Shown in pieces: positions 47,690-58,666 of a DNA stretch of 64,000 nucleotides; positions within the stretch are counted from its first letter, which is position 1, and the number at the start of each line of letters is the position of its first letter. A model generated the notes under the pieces. It was given only the letters and a program-made list of their open reading frames with translations, was not told where the DNA came from and searched no databases. This DNA is from Manihot esculenta (Eukaryota; Streptophyta; Magnoliopsida; Malpighiales; Euphorbiaceae): NCBI RefSeq assembly GCF_001659605.2, contig NC_035171.2:10794614-10858613 (forward strand), read 5' to 3'. Made by a program: the position numbers and the translations under genes.

Positions 47690-47853
47690 TCTACCACTGA
47701 AGTCAGCTAACACCAAGGCCCGCGTGGCCATCGACCCTCCGTCCATCTAACCAACCACCTTCCCATATATAAGCACCCCTTGAGCCTCCCATTCTTCCAC
47801 CAGACCTGCAGCTCTCTTTACTACCTCATCTCTGCTACACAATCAAATCATCA
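47690..47853 (+). promoter_or_regulatory. Core promoter and 5' UTR of the first CHS gene
   Basis: A TATA box (ATATATAAGC) lies at 47765-47774. Just upstream is CTAACCAACCACC (47747-47759), a MYB-binding AC-type element of phenylpropanoid and flavonoid promoters. GCGTGG (47722-47727) is a possible bZIP/bHLH half-site. The same TATA context and the downstream ATTCTTCCACCAGACCTG are shared with the second CHS gene, showing that the promoter was duplicated with the gene. Confidence 0.7.
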
Positions 47854-49182
47854 ATGGCTGCTGCTTCAGTAGAGGAGATCAGAAAGGCCCAAAGAGCCCA
47901 GGGTCCGGCCACCATCCTCGCCATTGGCACCGCCACTCCCTCTAACTGTGTCAACCAGGCTGATTATCCTGATTATTACTTCAGGATCACCAAGAGTGAG
48001 CACATGGCTGAGTTGAAAGAGAAGTTCAAGCGCATGTGTACGTTTTTTTTTCCCTTTTAAATCTTTTATTGCTCTTGAATTCTCTATTGTTAATTTTCTT
48101 GAAATATTTTATTGATATTCATATCGTATCACAATCTTTAATCTACATGTAGTCTTTTCCTTATTATTGTTGTTTCTTTTATTTTTACAGGTGATAAGTC
48201 TATGATTAAGAAACGTTACATGCATTTAGATGAAGAAATCTTGAAAGAGAATCCCAACATGTGCGGTTACTGGGAGCCATCTCTTGATGCTCGTCAGGAT
48301 ATTGTAGTGGTGGAGGTCCCGAAGCTGGGGAAGGAAGCAGCAACTAAAGCTATCAAAGAATGGGGTCAACCTAAGTCTAAGATCACCCATCTTATTTTCT
48401 GCACCACCTCTGGTGTCGACATGCCTGGTTGCGACTACCAGCTTACTAAGCTCCTTGGCCTTCGTCCCTCTGTCAAGCGATTCATGATGTATCAGCAAGG
48501 CTGCTTTGCTGGTGGGACGGTCCTCCGTATGGCCAAAGACTTGGCTGAGAACAATAAGGGTGCTCGAGTTCTTGTTGTGTGCTCTGAGATAACTGCCGTC
48601 ACTTTTCGTGGTCCTTCTGATACCCACTTGGATTCCTTGGTGGGTCAAGCTCTTTTCGGTGATGGAGCTGGAGCTTTAATTGTTGGATCCGATCCTGATA
48701 CTTCCATCGAGCGTCCATTATTTCAGCTTGTGTCTGCAGCACAAACAATCCTTCCTGACTCTGATGGAGCCATTGATGGACACTTACGTGAAGTGGGTCT
48801 CACCTTTCACTTACTAAAAGACGTTCCAAGTTTGATTTCAAAGAATATAGAGAAAAGCCTGGTGGAAGCATTCAAGCCAATTGGTATCAGCGATTGGAAC
48901 TCCATATTTTGGATAGCTCACCCAGGTGGTCCAGCCATTCTCGACCAGGTTGAAGCAAAACTTAGTTTAAAACCTGAAAAGATGAGAGCAACCAGGCATG
49001 TTCTAAGTGAGTATGGAAACATGTCAAGTGCTTGTGTGTTGTTTATCTTGGATGAGATGAGAAAGAAGTCTTTAGAGGAAGGGAAAGTCACCACCGGAGA
49101 AGGATTAGAGTGGGGTGTTTTGTTCGGTTTTGGGCCTGGTCTAACGGTGGAAACTGTCGTGCTGCACAGTGTCTCCACATGA
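47854..49182 (+). CDS. CHS: Chalcone synthase (first copy)
   Basis: This type III polyketide synthase condenses p-coumaroyl-CoA with three malonyl-CoA to naringenin chalcone, the entry step of flavonoid synthesis. It acts in the cytosol, usually at the ER surface. Two exons (47854-48037 and 48191-49182) give 391 residues. The 153-bp intron splits a Cys codon (T|GT) at residue 62, the conserved CHS intron site. The catalytic triad is present: Cys166 in QQGCFAGGT, His305 in WIAHPGGP and Asn338 in [11 protein letters not shown]. Gatekeepers are Phe217 (ALFGDG) and Phe267 ([11 protein letters not shown]). The C-terminal signature [13 protein letters not shown] is intact. The CoA-binding residues of the KEKFKRMC...KKRYMHL segment are kept. 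The Thr at the usual position in TAVTFRGP and the Gly in REVGLTF are those of true chalcone synthases, not stilbene or pyrone synthases. The promoter has a MYB site. Confidence 0.96.
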
Positions 49183-51552
49183 GGCAGGAACTCAATGAAT
49201 CAATTACTCTAATGGAAGATAATAAGAACAAGACTTGCTGGATTTTGTGGTAGACAACTGAAGGTAGAAATGAAAAAAAAAACATATATATATATTATTA
49301 TAAGAAGAAGTCTGGTCGGTTTATCAGTTGAATGTGTGTATTATTGCAATAAATTCTTATTTTGTTTTTAATTATCAACTCTTGAAGTCTAAATTTCACT
49401 TTTGTCCTTCAAACTTTAAATTGTATCACAAAATACTTCAATTTCAATTTAAGATAATTGATAATGTTCTCAATCCAATTACCAATCTACCCTTACATTA
49501 CAAGCTACATATAAAAAAAAATTACTACATAATATTTATAATATGAAAAAAATTTATTAGGTAGTATTTTTATTTTAAAAAATATATTAAAATATTTTTA
49601 ACGTTTTAAAAAATTTATTAATTATTTATTTTATTTATTTTATCAGTTATATAATTAGTTAATTTAATCTATAATTAAAAGTTGGATTCAGATTAGTGCA
49701 ACTGCTTATCCTATTTTTATAATGGAATACAACTATTTTATTAGATATTTTTAATATTATATATTAAATTAAATATATTTTATAGTGAATTAATTATTTA
49801 AGCTAACCAAAAAAATTACAATTTTATTACTCCATTAATATTAAAAAAATACCATAGAATTTTATTAAATTAATGTAATTGATTGACAATACTTTCAGGA
49901 ATCAATTAATTATATAAATAAAAATTATAACAATAATCTTTTATATTTTTTATATTAAATATATCATGGACTAAATCTAAATAAATATTTTTAAAAATTT
50001 TTAATATAATTATTCATAATATTAAAAATTGGCACGCCCTCTAACCGTGGGCTGTGAGCCCATGAGCTAGCTCTAATGCTGGGCTCAGTCCTCAATTGTA
50101 ATTTAGTGTATGAGATATTATAAATATTATTTTTTCAATTTCATAATTTTCGCTCACTTTATTATTTTATAAATATTAAAAAAATAATTTTTTATTAACT
50201 TTTCATTTATATCCATTTTAAAAATATTAAATTTTATTAAATATTAAAAAATATTTTGATAAATTTCTTAAAAATAAAATAAAATTAAATAAGATTATAA
50301 TAATTAATTTATATGTTATTATAGTATAAAAAAATAAAAAAACTAATTAGTTATCAGTTTTTTTAAAAATTTTAAGAATAATTTAACATATTTTTTTAAA
50401 ATTATGAATCCAATTAAAATTTTTATTATTTTGTACATAAATAAAACATTAAAAATTAATTATTAATAACTTGGCATGGTAGGTTTTCAGGTTATCAACA
50501 TCTCTATCCATACTCCTCCCTCTTTTACATATTTTATATTTAATTAATTTATAATTATTTATTCATATAATTACTTTATTTTTAATAAATTTTATTATTA
50601 AATTCTATATAATATGTTTGCTATTTAATATAATTATTTGAATTTAAAATTAAAAACAAAAACTTATTATACAAAATATATAAGAGTTTAAAAAATTTAC
50701 ATTTAGCTATAGTTAAAAGTTAATTATTAAGATTTTTTTTAAAATATAAAATATAAATATTAAAATTAATTATTTTAAATGTTTGATATAAATAAAACGA
50801 TTGAAAATTCTCATCGCTGAGAGTTAAATTTTATAAATAATAGTAAATTTTTGAAGTAATTATTTAATTGCATATGTAATTTGATGTAAATAAAAAATTT
50901 TATTTCAATATTAATTAAAGATTATTTAAAAATAAAATAAATTAAAATTATTTGTATTAAAAAATTTAAGAATTGAAATATTATATAAAACGAAACCTTA
51001 AACATTGAGTATCTGATATTTTAATTGTCTAAGTATTATAAAATTAAAAAAACTGAGTAGTTAATTAAAAAAACTGATATTTTAATTGTACAAGTAAATA
51101 TTTTAGAAATATAGAGTTATATCTTATTACTAATTATAGATTTTTTTAATAGTTAATTTGAATGATTTTAAAATTTAAAAATTTAATAGTTTAATTTTAA
51201 AATTATAAAAATTGATTTGTTAATTATATTAAAATTTAGAGAGTAAAATATATTTTATTTTATTTTTAATCAGCTAAGTAATTTCATTTATTTAAATATC
51301 ATAAAATTAAGATTGAAAAATAAAACAATTCCTAAGTCTAACAAAGATTTTAATGTATATAGATTTTTAGTTTTATCTTTTTACATTTTCAATTTTTTTA
51401 CATATGTAAAAATTTTCATATACAAGGATTAAATTCTGATAAAGAAACTATAAAGAGTATTTTTAATAAGAAAGTTAATTTTATTTTCTTTTAGCTACCG
51501 CAAAATTAAGACTGATAACAAAGCAACACCAAAATCTAACATAGATTTTTAA
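49183..51552. other. CHS 3' flank and AT-rich intergenic DNA
   Basis: The first 180 bases (3' UTR) resemble the 3' flank of the second CHS gene, sharing GCTGGATTT(T/C)GTGGTAG and GTGAAATAAATTCTT-like words. The rest is AT-rich with poly-A/T runs and no supported gene. A small less AT-rich patch lies at 50030-50100. Confidence 0.5.
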
Positions 51553-51780
51553 AAAGGGTCTCAGCCTGATTTTGAGAGAAATTCTTCTTTTCTTTTGGAC
51601 GGAAGTAAGTCTATAATTTCTTGATGATATTATTTGAGTTTTTTTTTTTAAATCTTTTATAAAATTAATGAGTTTTACATTTTGTTTTAAAAAATCGAGT
51701 CTTGTTTTTTTGAGTCTAGCTTTTGGGATATTCAGAACTCATCCTTTCTTCTCTGTGATCCTTCCTTTGTTGTTGCGTTC
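51553..51780 (+). mobile_element. LTR fragment (5' LTR relic of the chromovirus)
   Basis: This segment is collinear with 58910-59140 inside the 3' LTR of the chromovirus, sharing GTCTCAG, GAGTCTAGCTTTTGGGATAT and the TTGTTGTTGC region. It is on the plus strand like the pol region that follows, so it is probably what remains of that element's 5' LTR. It stops abruptly at 51780, where an inverted LTR copy begins. Confidence 0.7.
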
Positions 51781-53293
51781 ATGTGCCCGGCCCTCGACGG
51801 AACTCCTAAGGACTTTCGCTTAAACATAACATAACATATTCATAATGGCAGGGGTATAGAATAGACAAGCCCTGGTCTTTTCCTTACATTGTGTCAGGGG
51901 CGTAGAATGGGCAAGTCCTGGTCTTTCCGTATCATATCATATCATAGCATCTCGAGAGCTAGTGGGTCATCCAATATCCATCCACATCAACAGTAAATTA
52001 TGCAATGCATCATATTCGTGAGCTCTAATGCAAACAGCCTAATACATAAATATGACATTCGTGATGCGTGAACATGCTTAAAAAGTTTGATTACTTTAAA
52101 ACAATATATTAATTTAGTTCTACTCACCTCTGGCTGAAGCTTGCCTAACAAAATGCAGCTAACTCACTGCAGGCCTCTACGGTCTCCCAGGTTCGATCCT
52201 ACACAGATGGACTCAAATGAGGGACCAAACATGACTCTAAACAACTCCCCAATAACCCCTTTAAACATACCAAAATGTGCACATAAAACAAGTAAAGGAA
52301 GGCTGGGTAGGAGACTTTCGGCGGCAGGTTCGGCGGCCGAAGGTCCCTCACCGATCCGAAAGTTAGGGACTTTTGGGGGCAGGTTCGGCGGCCTAAACTC
52401 CACACAGATCCGAAAGTCAGGGACTTTCGGGTGCGGGTTCGGTGGCCGAAACCCCATCACAGATCTGAAAGTCATGCGTTCAGGGGCAGGTTAGGCGGCC
52501 AAAAGGCTGCCTCCGACGGTCGAACCTGAGTTCTTCAGCAAGGCAGAACTCGATTATGCCCAATACATACAGCCACCCAACTCTTCAAAAGCATACATAC
52601 TCACTCATCATGCATAAGGGGCATAAAAACTAGCCTAAACCCCAACAAACAACAACAAAAACTCATAAGAGCAAATATTCATCATCAAAGCTAACACAAA
52701 CCCTAAAACTTTTAGATCTAATCATTTCATGCATTTTTAACCCCTTGACCCTTCTTAAAACTTAATTAAAACATAAGAAAACAAGGGTCTAGGCTTACCT
52801 CTTGGAGATCTAAGAGTAGCAGCAACCCAAACTTGGAGATGAAAGAAAAATGATCTCCGAAGGTCTCAAAGGTTTAAAAACTCAGATTCAAGCTCAAATC
52901 TTCAAAAACAAAACAAAACTCATGAATTTCTTAAGAGATTTGAAGGAAAAACCACAAAAGCATCAAAGGGTAGCAAAGACTCACCTCTGCCCGAAAATGG
53001 AGAGAAAAACTCTCTCACTTTCGGGCTGAAGGCCTCTTATAGGTGGCTAGATAAACCACCTTAGGGGACCGAAAGAGGAGATCCCGCGGCGGCACCACCT
53101 TCGGCGGTCGAACCTGGTTTTTCCTCTCCAAAACTATTTTCTTTCTTTCTTAAAACCTTAAAATTTTCAAATCCATTTAATAAAAACCTTATTTTACCCT
53201 TCCTAAGGAGATTCCAGCTTCGAGATTCTGGGTTCCAACGGAGATTCAGTCGGAAGGTTGGAATTCCGACGCCGGAGTCTAGCCGGGTATTAC
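51781..53293 (-). mobile_element. Inverted partial LTR of the chromovirus family
   Basis: Read on the minus strand it begins TGTAATACCCGGCTAGACTCCGG at 53293 and is collinear with the other copies through the TATA region (53040), the GC-rich minisatellite (about 52520-52320) and the tandem CCTGGTCTTTCC region. It ends at 51781, losing roughly the last 0.8 kb of the LTR. The left break joins the plus-strand LTR fragment and the right end abuts pol sequence of the host element. The gag and protease parts of the host are missing at this junction. Confidence 0.8.
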
Positions 53294-55083
53294 AACCTGT
53301 TAGGGAAATAGAGTCTGAAATTAAAGTATTGCTAGGAACTAGACCTATCTCTATTCCTCCCTACAGGATGGAACCTGCCAAGTTGAAAGATCTAAAGGAA
53401 CAGTTGCAAGAGTTAGTAGATAAGGGTTTCATCCAACCTAGTATCTCACATTGGAGTGCTCCAGTGTTGTTTGCGAAAAAGAAGGATGGATCTCTAAGAC
53501 TCTGTATTGACTAGAGGCATTTGAACAAAGTCACTACCAAGAATAAGTATCCTTTATTCTGGATTGATGATCTATTTGACTAGCTAGTAGGAGTCGGTTG
53601 TTTGTCTAAGATAGATTTGAGATCCGAGTATCATCAGTTGAGAATCAGAGAAGAAGACGTGCCTAAGATAGCTTTCAGGACCATATATGGGCATTATGAG
53701 TTCCTAGTGATGTTGTTCGGGCTGACCAATGCCCCTGCAACATTCATGGATCTCATGAATAGAGTTTTCAAACAGTTTTTGGATCACTTTATTATTGTCT
53801 TTATTGATGATATCTTAGTGTATTCCAAAAATGTAGAGGAGCATGCCCATCATCTAAGGAGGGTATTGCAGACCTTGAGAAAATATGAGTTGTATGCCAA
53901 GTTCTCTAAATGTGAGTTTTGGTTGAGGTGTATCTCTTTTTTGGGGCATGAAGTATCAAAAAATGGAATCTAGTTAGACCTTAAGAAAGTAGAAGCAGTA
54001 GCTAACTGGTCCAGACCCACTATGGTAACAAAGATTAAAAGCTTTTTGGATTTAGCAAGTTACTACAGGAGATTCATTCAAGATTTCTCCAAAATAGCTA
54101 CTCCTATAACCAGGTTGACCCAGAAGAATCAGAAGTCTGTCTGGTCAGATTAGTTTGAGGAGATTTTTCAAGAGTTAAAGAGAAGGTTGACGTCAACACC
54201 AATGTTAGCTCTGCCTACAAGTAATAAGAATTTCACAGTGTTTTATGATACATCCTGAGTGGGACTAGGTTGTGTATTGATCCAGAATGATAGGGTAATT
54301 GCTTATGCTTCTAGACAGTTGAAGAAGCACGAGTTAAATTTTTCAACACATGATCTAGAGATGGTAGCTGTGATCTCTACACTCAAGATGTGGAGGCACT
54401 ACTTGTATAGAGTGAAGTGTGAGATCTTTACAGATCATAAGAGTTTGCAATACATCTTGAGTCAGAGATAGTTGAACGTGAGGCAAAGGAGATGGGTAGA
54501 ACTGCTTAGTGATTATGATTGCAAAATCCAGTATCATCTGGATAAAGCAAATGTAGTAGCAGATGCTCTTACCTAGAAATCACTTGGTAGTTTATCCCAT
54601 ATCTCAGTGGAAAGGAGACTGATCGTGAAAAAGTTTTACAGGCTTGTTAGTGAAGGTTTACAGATGAAGTTATTTGGTACAGGTGCTTTGGTGGTACAAA
54701 TGAAAGTGACACTTGTGTTTCTGGAACAAGTGGCACAGAAACAGTACGAGGACCCAGAGTTGGTGAAAATAGTAAGAGCAATTCAACAAGGTAAGAATGG
54801 GATTTCAGGTTTGATAACAATGGGATTCTCCATTATGGAAATAGATTATGTGTACCAGATAACATAAACTTGAAGGGAGACATTATGAGAGAGGCTCATA
54901 ATGCCAGGTACAGTGTCCTCCTGGGAGCTACCAAGATGTATCAGGATATGAAAAAAGTGTATTGGTGGCCTTCTATGAAGAGAGAAGTGGCTCAGTTTAT
55001 GGTTTTATGTGAAGTGTGTCAGAGGGTGAAGTTAGAGCATCAGAAGCCAGCTGGAATATTCAACTCACTACCGATTCTAGAAT

Positions 55084-57504
55084 TATAACGACCCGGAAAT
55101 CGGACCGCTATCGGCGCTAGGATCCAGATCGGCTTAAGGCCGCCGGGACCCGTAGCAAGCCTGACATACATCCTGTACAGCTGGTATAATCCCATACATA
55201 ATCAAACATAAACATAAAACTTTAAAATCTTTCATACACCAAGCTTGATTCGTATGCTACATAACTGGAAACATAAAAGAACCCCATGCTAGAGCCCTCA
55301 ACAAAAGCTCTAGCAGAGTCAACATAACATACATCAAGCTTGGATCACATCCGATGAACTAAAACCTAACCTGTGCATGTATCAAAACCATAAACATAAA
55401 ACCTCCACTAGAGTCCTCATCAAATACTCTAGCGTGATAAACGTCACATGCCACAAGTTTGGTTCAAACACAACTCATCACTAAAACATTACATACATCA
55501 TGTACTAAAAAGGGACTAACTAAGCCTTAGGGCCAAGCACAATACTAATCCATAAATATAACTCTACTTTACGTTACATTACATCACATTATCTTACAAT
55601 ACATTATATCAATTTACATTACATGTCCACACCAAAACACTAATCTATTACATAAGCATGACATTACCCTTGATGTCTTCCTGGACTACCTTTGACCTGC
55701 AAACCTGGGGGTTAGGGGAAAGGGGTGAGCTAAAAAGCCCAATGAGCAGAACAGGGAAAACAATAATAAATCATATGCTATCATGGAATGCATCACAGCA
55801 CAAACATTTCACATCACGGATGGACATGACCACCAAAACTCCCTCTGTCTGTGCCCGGCCCTCGAAGGAGCTCCTCAGGACTTCTGTAACATATCATAGT
55901 GCCCGGCCCTTCGGGCTCCTTAGAACTTCATTATGCCCGGCCCTTCGGGCTCCTCAGGACTTTATTATGCCCGGCCCTCGATGGGGCTTCTCAGGACTTC
56001 ATTAATATATCATATCTAGGGCTATTGGGGTCGCCTTGGTCCATCCACATCAACAGCAAATTATGCAATGCAACATCTTCGTGAAATCTAATGCAACAGC
56101 CTAATACATATACATGGTAATCATGATGCGTGAACATGCTTAAAACATTTGAGTTAGTTCTACTCACCTCTGGCAGACGCTGGACTGACTCTGCAACAGC
56201 TAACTCTGCTGGCCTCCTCGGTTCCTCGGGTCCGATCCTACACAGGTGGACTCGAATGAGGTGCCAAACATACTCTAAACAACTCGTAAACAACTCCCCA
56301 AAAACTCCCCAAAAACCCCCTCAAACATCCTCAAAACATGCATAGAAAACAACCATGAAAGGGCTGGACATGGCACTTTCGGCGGCCAAATGTCCCTTCC
56401 ATAGCCGAAAGCCATGCAGGTTCGGGGGCACTTTCTGCGGCCGAAAGTCCTTCCAGAGCCGAAAGTATGGCACCTTCGGCGGCAGGTTCGGCGGCCGAAG
56501 CCTCTCACAGATCCGAAAGTCCTGGCCTTTGGGGGCACATTAGGCGGCCAAAGCTGCCTTCCATGTAGGTTCGGCAGCCGAACATACCTTCGGCGGCCAA
56601 ACCTGGTTCCCTCCGAACAGCAGGTCCGAATCCGACACAAGTAAAACCAACCTCCAAACCACCCAAAACCTCACATGCTCTCTCCCAAACATGCAAACAT
56701 ACTCCCACATGCATATAGGGGCATAAACTAACTTAAACCCCCAATATAACATCATATAAACAAACATTGGGCATAAAACCCACATAAACCTAAACATGCA
56801 CATCTACTCTATCCCATGCATCAAAACTTCTTAAAACTTACTTAAAACTTTATGAAACATAAAGGAAAGCAAGGATCTACACTTACCTCTTGAAGATCGA
56901 GGATTGGTACAATCCTAACTTGAAGATATGGAGAATCCAAGCTCCAAAAATCTCCAAGCTCCAAAACTTCTATCTAAGCTTTAAAACTCTTCAAAACAAC
57001 CGTAAAACTTATAAAAACCTTGGGATATTGAAGGAAAGACATGAAATCAACCAAAGGAGGCATGAACTCACCTATGACCGAAATGGGGAGAGAAAACTCG
57101 CCCATTTTCGATCTGGGGGCCTTTTATAGGTGGCTGAGCAGAACACCTTCGGAAGCCAAACCTGCTTCCGAAACACCCCCATGTTCGGCGGCCAAACTTG
57201 AGGTTCGGCGGCCGAACCTGGCTTCTTCCCTCAAAGCCTTCGGAGGCCTAAAGCACTCTCGAAACAGCCCCATGTTCGGCGGCCGATCATGAGGTTCGGC
57301 GGCTGAACCTGGGTCCTTCCTCCTTGGCCTATTCTTTTCAAAACTCCATTTCTTTTCCATTTAAAACCATAAAAACATGTGAAAATATTTTAGAAAACAA
57401 ATTTCACCCTTCTAGAAGGCTCCGGCATTCGAGATTTTCGGATTTCAACGGAGATTCCGCCGGAAAGTCGGGATTCCGATGCTAGGATCTAGCCGGGTAT
57501 TACA
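55084..57504 (-). mobile_element. Solo LTR inserted in the chromovirus integrase (inverted)
   Basis: A complete LTR of about 2.42 kb on the minus strand starts TGTAATACCCGGCTAG at 57504 and ends CGATTTCCGGGTCGTTATA at 55084 (final CA mutated to TA). It is flanked by a perfect 5-bp target duplication AGAAT (55079-55083 and 57505-57509). It has the family's TATA box (near 57128), GC-rich minisatellite (56380-56620) and TTCGGCGGCC words near 57180-57310. It interrupts the integrase between the zinc finger and the catalytic core. With no internal region, it is a solo LTR. Confidence 0.9.
55852..56003 (-). repeat. Short tandem array (TGCCCGGCCCT units) in the solo LTR
   Basis: TGCCCGGCCCT words recur at 55852, 55900, 55934 and 55969, each followed by TCGGGCTCCT- or TCGATGGGG-type sequence and GGACTT. 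Spacings are 48, 34 and 35 bp, so the unit length varies. The equivalent places in other LTR copies have one unit or a different array. Confidence 0.75.
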
Positions 57505-58649
57505 AGAATGGAAATGGAAAAACGTGGCAATGGATTTTGTAGTGGGGTTACCAGCAACGTCCAACAGACACGACTCTATATGGGTAATAGAGGACAAATT
57601 GATCAAATATGTTCACGTTATTCCTGTCAAGAGTGGTTACTCTGTAGATAAATTGACACAAATCTACGTGAAAAAAATCCTCAGACTGCATAGAGCTCTA
57701 GTTTCTATAGTATCAGATAGGGGACCCCAGTTTACCTCCAGATTTTGGCAGAGTCTGCATAATGCTATGGGCACAAGATTAGATTTTAGCATTGATTTCC
57801 ATTGACAGATTGATGGACAATCAGAAAGGACCATCCAAACCATAGAGGACATGTTAAGAATGTGTGTGCTAGACTTTGGTGGTTCTTGGAGGCAACACCT
57901 ACCCTTAGTAGAATTTGCCTAGAATAACAGTTACCATGCTAGTATTGCGATGGTTCCATATGAAGTTTTATATGGGAGGAAGTGCATGTCACCTATTTAT
58001 TGGGAAAAAGAGGGAGAAAATGCCTTAGCAGGGCTAGAGTTACTAGATATCACCAACAGGGTAGTGCCCATCATTAAAGAAAGAATCAAAACAGCTTGAT
58101 TAGGCAAAAGAGCTATGTAGACATCCGTAGAAAGCAAGGTGTCTTTCAAGAGGGAAATATGATATTGCTTAAGGTGTCTCCTTTGAAAAGGGTGATTCAG
58201 TTTGAAAAGAAAGGTAAACTAGCTCCAAGGTACATCGAACCCTTTGAAATCTTGCAAAAGATTGGGAATGTATCTTACAAGTTAGATTTAACTGCTTCCA
58301 TGGAGAGAATCCATCCGATTTTTCATGTTTCTATGTTATGGAGATTTGTGTTAGATCCAGACAAGGTTCTTAGTGAGCCTGATGTAAAGATCCTAGGAGA
58401 TCTCACCTATGTTGAGCAACAAGTATGGATTGTAGACACACAAATCAAAAAGCTGAGAAATAAGAAAATTACGATGGTGAAAGTTTTATAGAATCACCAC
58501 AATATGGAAGAGTGTACCTGGGAGATCAGAGAGTCGATGCTTAAGAAGTACTCTCATCTCTTTTAAAGTAAGTTGTTAGATGGTTTTATGTCTTTTCTTG
58601 ATATGTATGCTATGTTTGCTTATATGGTTGAACATTCGAGGATGAATGT

Positions 58650-58666
58650 TCTTAAAGTGGGAAGCA
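58650..58666 (+). other. Polypurine tract of the chromovirus
   Basis: TTAAAGTGGGAAGCA, preceded by the conserved GAGGATGAATGTTC, directly precedes the 3' LTR start at 58667. This is the usual arrangement in chromoviruses and confirms that the TGTAATACCC family is an LTR. Confidence 0.75.

Larger units (their letters stand above)
53294..58566 (+). pseudogene. Chromovirus (Tekay-like) pol remnant, split by a solo LTR
   Basis: This is a Ty3/gypsy polyprotein with many stops. From 53294 it reads the reverse transcriptase ([47 protein letters not shown] near 53800), RNase H ([30 protein letters not shown]) and the integrase zinc finger (YWWPSMKREVAQF, CEVCQRVK) to 55083. After the inserted LTR it resumes at 57505 with the integrase core ([41 protein letters not shown]). 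It ends with a C-terminal chromodomain-like segment (VEQQVWIVDTQIKKLR, EECTWEI) and stops at 58564-58566. The chromodomain and motif style place it among chromoviruses. Gag and protease are absent and at least ten in-frame stops are present, so it is long dead. Confidence 0.88.

Noticed and set aside
52141..52494. Open frames across the GC-rich LTR minisatellite (also 34996-35478 and 56275-56640)
   Set aside because: They repeat FGGR, PPNLPPK-type peptides because the minisatellite period is near a multiple of three; they lie in LTRs.
51781..57504. The two inverted LTRs as the pair of one minus-strand element
   Set aside because: The pol sequence between them (53294-55083) is on the plus strand, continues beyond the second LTR at 57505, and the second LTR has its own AGAAT target duplication.
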